The translations under genes and the position numbers were made by a program. Below, one piece after another: positions 37,299-48,200 of a DNA stretch of 64,000 nt. This stretch comes from Enchytraeus crypticus (taxonomy: Eukaryota > Annelida > Clitellata > Enchytraeida > Enchytraeidae): NCBI GenBank assembly GCA_905160935.1, contig CAJHZI010000271.1, positions 1,231,501 through 1,295,500 on the forward strand, written 5' to 3'. Positions within the stretch are counted from its first letter, which is position 1. The number at the start of each line of letters is the position of its first letter. Below the pieces are notes generated by a model. The model did no database searches and had not been told where the DNA came from. It was given only the letters and a program-made list of their open reading frames with translations.

Positions 37299-39738
37299 AT
37301 AGAAAGAGCGAGGGAGAGGGAAAGAATGAAAGAAAGACCTAGAGAAAGCAATACTATACGCATCTCCCAATTGCCTCTTCATTTTCCTTCCGCCAAAATA
37401 GAACGACTGCAAAGCATATAATTACTTCTGCAAGAGACAAGTTTGATTTAAAAATCGCGTGGTGAAAAAAATCGAACAACCCTCAGCAGCAATCAGCGAT
37501 TGAATAAACTTTTTTTTCGTCAACCATCTCAAAATATATCGAAACCTTGACAGTTGTGGTTGAGAATGACGAGGTTGTATGGTTGTACAAATGGTATAGA
37601 TAATTATTCAATTTCTCATTTATAATCAGATTTATCATCGAAATTGGATGCTTAATTAAATTGTAGTAAGCTTACTTATAGTCAACGGCAAACTTTATTA
37701 TTTAGCCATATAACGCTTCGATGGAACGCTTGGTTTTTGATGCAGGAGGTCAGAGATTCGAATCACAGTCGTACCGTCTTTGATAGAACCCGTTGTATTG
37801 CGAGAAAAGGCTTTAAACTTAACTTTACTTAAACTTTACTTCTTTAGTATACACTATTGTAGAATACACCACTTAACTATCTTTTACTTAATTCGAAAAA
37901 TTGAGAAAAGGTATTCCATTCCATAGTTATTCAATCGATGAAACCAATCGAAAGTTGTGACAGTTTATTGAATCAGTCTACTAAGGCAGGTTCTACAAAA
38001 GAAATCAAGGTACGAATTACTAGCTTCTTAAATCATGCATTTCAAAAGAGAGATTTCTTCCGTATAGGTGGAGAAGATATCTGCTTTTATTGATAGATGC
38101 AGCATTCTAAATTAACAGCCAATTTAATATTTTGACTAAAAGCTGTAAATGAAAATGTGCTTTAATTATTTAGAAGGCATTAAAGAGGAGAGAAATATTA
38201 CATTAGTACTATACAGATTCGTAACAGGGTTGACGTTTTATGCTTTAACTACTCTGGTATCGATCGCTTTTAGTACGACGATAAATTGAATTAACTTTTT
38301 TAAATGGCAATAGATAGTGGAACTTAATTGAAGAGGATGTTCAAATTTAGGACAAAGATTTTTAAGACTAAATTAATTAAGAGTTTTAAGATTGTAAATC
38401 TCACACACTAGTACTATCACCAGCTTCCTACATCGCCTCGACAGCTTTCAAAAAGCGAACAAGTAACCGCTTGATGTAAACGTTTGCGTGCAAAGCTCTG
38501 GACCAAGAAGCGTCTCTCAAACTCCTGAACTTAATATTTGTAGCGAAATTAGACTTTCTCTCTGATTACGCTTGTTGCATTTAGCTCGAACCAGTATAAT
38601 TTCATCGGCTTCCGTAAACCAGTAAATCAGTATAGATTAAACGTAGCACCAGTCTAGGGATTTTTCCAAAATATAAAAATAAACATAAATATCAATATTG
38701 GAGATAAAGTTGAGCTAGTGATCAAAGGAAAACACTCAATCGTTAGCGATTTGTGTAAGAGTATATATCATTGGTTGTAAATGCTATAATGTACGTAGTT
38801 GGCCTACATTAAAGTAGAAAGGCGCTATATTAAATTTCGGGATATGTCAGTTATAGGAGGTTATGAACGGTTTTATTTCGATAAGATTAGCAGAATTGAT
38901 AGGAAATAAAGATGATTGGTGGCGATAATTGAAGTGAGAGAACGACGTTATCACTGTAGTATATTTTCGAGCTAGATCTTACAATAGGTTTAATTAGAAG
39001 AGAGCACAAATTAGGTGGTGGAATAGGAAAATACCAAGGATGGTAGCACAGATTAAATATAACGAAATTTAGGCCACACCTTCAAGCAATAGAATAGGGT
39101 GATACAAATCGAGGGTTTAATAAGGCGTCACGTGATTGGCCTTGTAGCTATCCCATGTTAATATTTAGTATAAAAAGCCGTGTTTCTCAATGCAAAATCG
39201 CCTGGGTTACTTCGTGGTAACCGTGGTCCAGACGCAGTTGATTGTGATTGGAGACACTTATCACAAAGAAATAATATTCAGACGCAGTTGAATGTGATTG
39301 AATATTATTACTGACCACTTTAAAACACAACTCGTTGTGTGGAGAAGTAGAGTGGTTGTTATAAAGCTTTAAAACACGACTAAGAGTGTCGAGAAGTGAT
39401 CGGCGGCCTTACGACTTTAAAACACAGTCGCATTGATTGTGCCGAGAGTGGTAAAGCGGGAAGGGGCCCCATTGTGTAAAGACCTATGTTTTAAAACAGG
39501 CAGTGTTACAGAAGGAGGTTGTGCTGGGGAACCCAATAGATAGGGCGACCCAGCGTTATTAGTAGGGGTGTCGTACTTTTGTGACGAGCGGCCAAACTTC
39601 TGGGCGGTGACTTGCTAGCCGTTGCCGATCGGAAGGGAGCGCCAATCTGAGCACTATATAAACATGACACCATTTTCTGTGAAATTTGGCAGGGTGGGAC
39701 ATCAAAAAGCACCCCTATAGAGTGATATATATATGCAG

Positions 39739-39790
<52 letters not shown>

Positions 39791-40582
39791 GGTGAGTAAA
39801 AAAAAGATAACACCTGCAAAAAGTTTGAATATCTCAGGCTATTGTTAATATTTGTAAATTAAACTTTTACCAATTAATAAGGGACTAATTTCTGGCGGGG
39901 TGGCCAATTTTCATCCACTTTGATGCATAGATTGTCCAGTTATGCAAGTTTCAGCAGAGCAACCCCCCATTTTTACCTTAAAATGGCGTTTGCTACAACG
40001 GTAAGGGCAGATTGCACTTCATTGACGAGAAGGTAAGGTTGAACTCTCAGTATTACGTCAGTACTTTGCTTCCGGAGCTGTTTGATGATTGCCATGCCCT
40101 TCTACCAAATGGTTTCATTTTTCAGCAGAATGGTGCTCCGGCTGATGCATCTCGTCATGCACAGGAAAGGATAAGCGAGAGAAACCCGGATTAAGTCAAG
40201 AAGAATGAATGGCCTCCAAACTCACCCGATCATAATCCTCTGGATTACCATATCTGGGGAACCATGCTGCATCTCTATCAGAAACACCAGCCGAAGCCTA
40301 AAACAAGACAGAACTGCAGGAGGTGCTTTACGCCATTTTTAGGTAAAAATAGGGGCGTTGCTTTTCTGAAACTTGCATAACTGGCCAGTCTATGTACCAA
40401 AATGGATGAAAATTGGCCACCCGTTCAAAAATTAGTCCTTTAGTCATTGGTAAAAGTTATGTTGTAAAATATTAAAAATAGCCTGAGATATTCAAACTTT
40501 TTGCAGGTGTTATAATTTTTTTTACTCACCCTGTATATATATATATATATACAGGGTGAGTATACTATATATATATATATAT

Positions 40583-40646
<64 letters not shown>

Positions 40647-40654
40647 ATATATAC

Positions 40655-40720
<66 letters not shown>

Positions 40721-43264
40721 AGTTATAGCGGGCGTACAATTTAGAGTTTGTGGTACTTTCCCCAAATTAAGCATAACGATAGAAAGATAGAAGTACACAG
40801 TTGCCCAATAGGCAAGTCTTGGTCTCGATATTGGATGACCAAGGATTTCAAGAGTTGCAGGCGGGTTTTGTCTCGCTAGTAAGGTGAACAGATTCTCATT
40901 AAATACTAAATAGGCTTAAATAGGGAAAAAATAGGGTTATATAGGGAAACACTTACTTATTATTAGCCTTTACAGGTGTGGTCTCAGACCACGCTCCACA
41001 CTCATTAACAGTAGGGTTAGGTTAGACTTGTATTTTTCGTTGATAAATGCCAATCACCATATTCAATTTCTCAATCATTACTAATCAACTAATCAAATAA
41101 ATTCTACGCCTTCACATTTTACAACCAATTAGGGGAGATGGCCGAACAAAACACAGATAGAAGGCCAGTGTGCCAGGCCTCCTCTATGTCGAACGCGGGA
41201 CTTTTCTACGATTCAGGCCGTGACGACCTGGCACGAGCCCTGTATACCCACGAACCCACCAATAAGGCAGAGGCCATGGCCCTAGCACAGGCGGGAGACA
41301 AAAACATCCCCACCTTTAGTCGTGACCATCTCGGCGCAGTAGTAGAAAGCGGACATTCACAATTGGCCGAGTTCATAGGCCTTCCAATAACAAGGAACAC
41401 ACAAGCGACTGACCCAAATATCAAAAGGGCATACTACCACAGCACGCCGGAGGTCCTCATTAGCTCAGTGGGTGGATGGGGAGGCCCTAACCAACAACAA
41501 CATTTAATGTTGGAAGGAGCTGACCAATACCGGCGTCAAAGACCAAGCTATGACCCCAAAGATATGGGAAGTGTGCACACACAAGCCGAGCGTTTCGCTA
41601 CAATATTGATTATTGAAATGGAAATGCAGCATTAGGGCGTTGTGAAGATTATAATGTGAAGCCAGATTTGGAAATAGTAATTATAGATATTGTAGAATGC
41701 GCTGCAATAGATAGAGCTACAAGATACTGTCAGCGAAGATTTGGCTGTAATTCGAACCGATGGCCTACTGCTTCTCTGGCAAGCTTTAAATGGTGGCAAA
41801 TCGATATTATAAAGAATAACGACGAAATTCGAATAATTAAAGTGCATCTAAATCCCTAGATTCATATGTAATGTTTGATTTTTTACAATTTATTAGAGCG
41901 GGTAAAGCTAAGTTTAAAGTCAGTTTCCTCACTCGAAAGTGATGTCAGTGATGGGAGAGCCTAGGATTTGAACCCCGCACGTACTGATCCGTGTTATTTA
42001 TTAATAAATAACTCGCATGATATTGAAATGATCAACTATGTTTATATAAATAACTTTTAATACCATATGTTAAAACCGTTAGATAATTTAGTCCATTTTT
42101 AGAGTAATCAGTATTTTAATCGAAATTATGCTCTTAGATTAGAGCGACCGAGAATCTAACCCACGAGAGTTCAGGGCTACATTAGGATTGATCATTTATA
42201 TTTTCTTGAAGCCTCTAACCACTACGCTATTAGGACATTCAATTTCATTTATTGCATTGGTGTTCCACAAACTCTTCTATGACTTTTGTAGCATTTGCAT
42301 ATATCGTTTACTGCGCATATACTCTCAATCCAATTATATTTTTAATTTTATTATTGTGGCAATGTTAAATATTCTAACGTTTTAAGAATGTTCTAACCTC
42401 TTGTATGCTATCTCAGTCCGTCGTGTACATAAGTACTTTTATTCCCACAAACTCTGCTAATTTTCATATTTTTAGTAGTGATATGCTTTGCACAATTTGT
42501 CGGCATATCTTGAAAATTATTTCTCTCGTCTTCAAAGGACAGGACGTTCTCGGTATATAAATTGGCATTTCTGTTCCAATCCCTACTTCGCTCGCTCCAT
42601 CCCCTGGTACGCCCCACCCCTCTGCTACGCCCCGCCCCTCTGCTACGCCCCGCCCCTCTGCTATGCCCCACCCCTCTGCTACACCCCACTCCTCTGCTGC
42701 GCCCCACTCATCTGCTACGCCCCGCCCCTCTGCTATGCCCCACTCCTCTGCTATGCCCCACCCCTCTGCTATACCCTACCCCTCTGCTACGCCCCACCCC
42801 TCTGCGACTTTTCATCCTCCGCTTAGTTACATGCACTTGAGTCGTAATTCTGATCATATAACGAGCAATGAGATTTCTGTAGCTGATGATTCACTAACGT
42901 CCACCATGATTGAAGCTGCATGATGGCACTAGATCCACTAGAATTCAAATGCAAGTTTAATATTTAAAATTTAGGTTTTTTCTGCTTTAATGAAGTTCGT
43001 TATCATGTTATATTGTAATAGGCCTACTGATATTTAATTATTGCGAACTAAATATAACCATTATATTTGTTTATATATAATCTCCTCAATGTGAATAATC
43101 CAGCTCCTTTTTCTAAGGCGTCTTTTATTAGAGAATACCTAAGTAGAGGTAAAGAGAGAAACTATGCAACGAAGATTCACTCCCTTTGGTATTTACAATG
43201 ACTCCCAACATTCTTCAGTCATCCATAACAAACAAGATGAAAGTTTCAGAATTTCAGTATAAAT

Positions 43265-43342
<78 letters not shown>

Positions 43343-43365
43343 TATATATACACATATATATACAG

Positions 43366-43396
<31 letters not shown>

Positions 43397-43446
43397 GTGT
43401 ATATAATACAGTATATATATATATATACATGTGTATATATATACAG

Positions 43447-43482
<36 letters not shown>

Positions 43483-43539
43483 ATATAGATATATATACTA
43501 AAGAAATATATATATATTGTGTATAGGCCTATATATAGA

Positions 43540-43601
<62 letters not shown>

Positions 43602-45242
43602 TGTACGCCTAACCAAACCCCAACCCCAACCCTAACCCTAACCCTAACCCCCAACCCTAACTCTAACCAAAACAAAAACTATCTAAAAACGTACTCTTTT
43701 TTAACGTTGTTAGATAATTTTTATTGATGAACTAATATTATCAAGACGATCTGCTCTTTACCGCATCCTTGAATTAAACAAATGCCGACTATATGAGATA
43801 GTCTATGTAACACTAAATTCGCCATAAAATTTTTATAATGTTAGTTTAGGAATAAATATAATTTGGAATTTGTTACATTTTGCCTCTTTTTCTCTTGCAT
43901 AAATAAAATCCAAACTGCATCCCATATTATTATTATCTAAATTTCTCCCAAATCATGAACGGATACTCAAAACCTATAAAAGATCTATCTATAAAAGGCC
44001 AAGGAAAGTCAGTAAAGAATTTCTAAACAGTTTGGCATAGAGTTTGTTTCGTTTAGAGCATAAGTTGAGCAATGCCAGGAAATTGAAAAAGGTACTCTTT
44101 GATTCAGGGACTCCTTGTTCAGTTATATAAACTATCGTGAATCAGATTCCAGTCTGAGCAATTCGGACAATTTTATCTGACATTAACGTTAAAGGTAAAT
44201 GAATTATGAACTATGAACTGTCAACAATTTAAACATATGGTATTAAAGTATCTGATTGAGCAAAACTCATTGTTGATCATTACATATAATAAGTCGTTTA
44301 AGCGAAGTAAATCTTTGCTAAACAACGTTTCAGCACGAGTATTTCCAATCGCATTCTTTAACACGGAAATGTTTCTACCACGTAGTTTGTATTGGCTCAG
44401 CTGAAACCGCGTTTCTCAGAGAGGGTTTACCAAATTTGAATTACATTCACAATAAATGCAATGGATTCGGGAGATTACAGGAATCTGCGCTTGATCGGCG
44501 CTTAATAACAGGCCACTTTGGCGCCGCAATCCTCAGGGATTTCTGTCGCTCAACCCAGCCTCTTTGATCATCAGTCAGCTAAATTTAATAAATATAATTC
44601 GAGGACAACTTCGCATGCAAGACAGTATTCGTGTTTGCAATATTACAGGCGTAATTACGTAAAAATCGTTTCTAGTACACTGGGAAATGAGTTATAGTTG
44701 GATAGTAATTGGTTATTTGATTTGAATCAGACTATTTAGGTAGACTATATTTAAACTAAATATTCGATTGGTATAATTTACATTTCAGGGACTTCAGAAG
44801 AACCAGATCTATTAAAGCATCTCTTTATCGGTCGAATTTAATCAAAATCCTTCATTTTAACCCTTATATTCTAGTCTATATCAATCTGTTCTCTTCTCTC
44901 TCTCTCTCTCTTTCTTGATTTATGTCTCTATGCTTTAAACTTTTAAATTCGAGATTTCTTTACAATTTGGTCACTTTTATTGAATCTACAAAAACGGATC
45001 AATCTAATGAATTGCAATTGTGTTATAGCTAAACAAGTGTGTTTATCTTAAAAAGGAATTTAGTGATCAAGAAAATGGAAATGAAAGCCTAGTGAAATAA
45101 ACAAAAAAGAAGATGCACAACGTTCCTAAAGTAAAACCTGCATAAGGACTACAAGACAGAGACAGAGACAGACAGAGAGAGAGAGAGAGATATATATAGA
45201 GCTACAGAGAGATAGATAGAGAGAGATAGAGAGAGATAGAGC

Positions 45243-45276
<34 letters not shown>

Positions 45277-48200
45277 AGAGAAGAGTGCGCAACTGGGCTT
45301 CAACTTATTGAAATGATTGTACAGTGGCATCGCCGTGTAAAACCTGACGGAATAAATATTCTTTTGATAACAAATTATAATAGTAATTGTTAGAGTTAAG
45401 TGTTACTACCATCCCGTTCGAATAATTTCATTCTAATCGTATGAAATTCAATGAATTAAATGAATTCCACCTGTTGTGTCCGGGTTGTTTGAATAATGGA
45501 CTAACCAGTGACTGCAGTTGTCGTTGAAGGCGACTAAATTATGAAATAAAATTAATGTCTAAATAGCGTAGGGGTAACGTCATAAAGTTTTAAATGACAA
45601 ATCCTGAGGTGAATTGAACCCTCGTGGGTTCGAATCCCGGCCGCGCTGATCTGAGAGTAAAATCTCGGACATTCACTGGACTGGCTATACGGAAAATGGA
45701 ATAAATTGCCTAACGGATTAAACATGTGGTATTAAAAAGTGATAGATATCAACATAATTGATTATTCTCTATAATGCGTGTTTACTTTTTTTACTTTTAA
45801 AGCACAAAGCTACGTCAACGAAACAACGTCGGAAAGGACAGTCAGATAGGGCAAAGAAAGTTGGTAAGCGACTATGGTCACAGAAAACATGGTTTCTAAA
45901 ACGAATAGAAGAGGTTTTGATATGGTATGGGAGAAAGAGGATTGGAGAAGGTCCATTCGTATCCCGTCTTAGTTAAACTGGGATTTAAGGAAAGAAGATA
46001 ATGAATGGTAAATATTTAAAATTAAAATTAGAAACTGAGTTTATTGACATATCCATTTTTGGATAGTTTTGCTATTGGAGGCATCTATCATGCTGATGCG
46101 CCCTACAGACTTGGGGCTCTCAGTTAACTGAATTTAGCTAATTCTCCACTAGAAAAATTCTACTAATGGAGTAGCAGGCTCTCTCACTCTAAACCCTAAT
46201 CGCATTGTTGACGCTTAATTGTACCTAATTGAAGTTAACAGAGCGCCATGTCGATATCGTTTATGTTGTTGTACTCGCCGGAGAATCGTTCAGAACACTC
46301 TATAGAGCAGTCGATTATGTTGCTGTTAAAAAATGCAAGAACTCAGTAGAATCTGGAATTTGTTTTATTCCTGAAGGTCATGCAACGGTTGATTCAATCA
46401 AAAGTTTGAAAGCAATTGACAAGAACGAAACGAATGTATAAATTTGGTTGAGAGACTAAAAAGTGCCCAAGCGATTGAAAAACTGATTCATTTTTGGGTG
46501 CTTTATCGGTTGATTTTATTTAGCACCGTCATTACGCTGCATCATTTCACTATCTAGAAGCATTGTCATCGAGTAACGTGTTGGGTATTAAATAATATCC
46601 AACAGGTTAATAAATGCTTTTTAAATCAATCGTCCAATGTAAATAAATAAATTGATTGATTGTTTTTGATTCATTTATCACTAATTAAGATTCATTTAGG
46701 AAAGTTTGATATTGACGAAGGAATCACTTTTATCTGAGTAACTTGCACAGATAGGCTAAAATCTACAAATTGGGTTTGCATAATCTCTGATAAAATGCTT
46801 TCACAAATTTCTTTGCTTATTTTTCTCTCAGTATTTGTCATATTAACGTAACTTGGCTTTCCCTTCATACTGTTGTAATTGACTGGCTATATCGTAGGTA
46901 TTTAAAAAAACTTATAAGTATTTACGTAGATTATCCTTATAAGGGTTTTGAGCCTTAGGTAAACCAAGATTTTGCATTGATTTGGCCTTTGATGTACAAG
47001 TTGAGTCGATGTTCTGCTGTGCGGAACAAACTACTAAATAAGTAAATAAATATTTTGTGTGCATATATAGGCTATATATTCGTTTAAAATTACACTAATT
47101 ACGCTTGTTAAATTGTAATTGTATAATAAATTTGAACTTTTAAATATACCTTGGTTGAAATTTTTTTGATAAAAATCATAACGTTTTCATATAAACTTTT
47201 CGACAACTTGTCGTTTTTCTTCCTCTCACAAGACCAACGATTGTACCTTTCCTCGCATACCCTAGTTCACTGATTGATTTTGTACCTGTTCACTGATTGA
47301 TTTCTTACCTGTTCATTGATTGATTTACTACCCTAGTTCAATGATTGATTTTTTGCCTGATCATTGATTGATGTCTTACACTAGTTCACTGATAGATTTG
47401 CTACCTGTCCATTGATTGATTTCTTGCCCTAGTTCACTGATTGATTTCTTACACTAGTTCACTGATTGATTTCTTACACTAGATCACTGATTGATTTGTT
47501 ACCTGTTCACTGATTAATTCCTTACCTGATCACTGATTGATTCCTTACCTGTTCATTGATTGATTCCTTACCTGTTCACTGATTGATTTCTTACCTGTTC
47601 ACTGATTGATTCCATACCTGTTCACTGATTGATATCTCACCTGGATAGCATCACGCCTCCTGGTCTACCGATGGTAGTCTCATGTCTGAGGACCGCCTCG
47701 TTCCACTCCAGGTCGAGAAACGAGAGAATCTCCCTGAGCTGCGCCTCGGGCTCCAGGATCAACCTCTCGTAGTACACCGGCAGACAGCGCTCGTGCCCCG
47801 CCGTCAAGCAGTGGGAATACATGGTCGAGAGGACTCGGTTCCAGTCGACCAGAGCTCCGTTGTAGGACTCGCAATCGAATCCTTTGATCGTGATTTTCCG
47901 GGAAATGATGGAGTGGACGACGGCCCTGCCGTCACGAATGACGAGCAGAAATTTGGAATTGGGAAAAATGCGCAGTAGTCGATCGATTGAGCGTAGGGTG
48001 AAGGGGTCCTTAGTGCAGAGACGTTGAGCCTGTTGCAATTATTCAAGAGATCAACAAATAATGTAGAAAATCAATAAATAGTTTTAAAACATCGACAATT
48101 AGTTCACAAATTGTTAATCGATGTTCTTAAGACAATTACTTTGATAATGTATAGAAATAGAAAAGATGATTAGTTGTAGATGTTTAGTCGGTGTTTATTG

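Noticed and set aside
45555-45650. Functional tRNA gene
   Set aside because: A and B boxes are present but the sequence does not fold into a complete cloverleaf with an acceptor stem and continues into a dispersed SINE body.
45758-45976. 72-codon ORF after a SINE
   Set aside because: Begins in the SINE tail; the lysine/arginine-rich remainder has no family signature.
46229-46441. 70-codon ORF in TPST intron 2
   Set aside because: Sequence is not repetitive but lacks any recognisable motif, and there is no splice or promoter evidence.
47682-47978. 98-codon plus-strand ORF and other frames over TPST exon 2
   Set aside because: Shadow frames of the conserved sulfotransferase exon.
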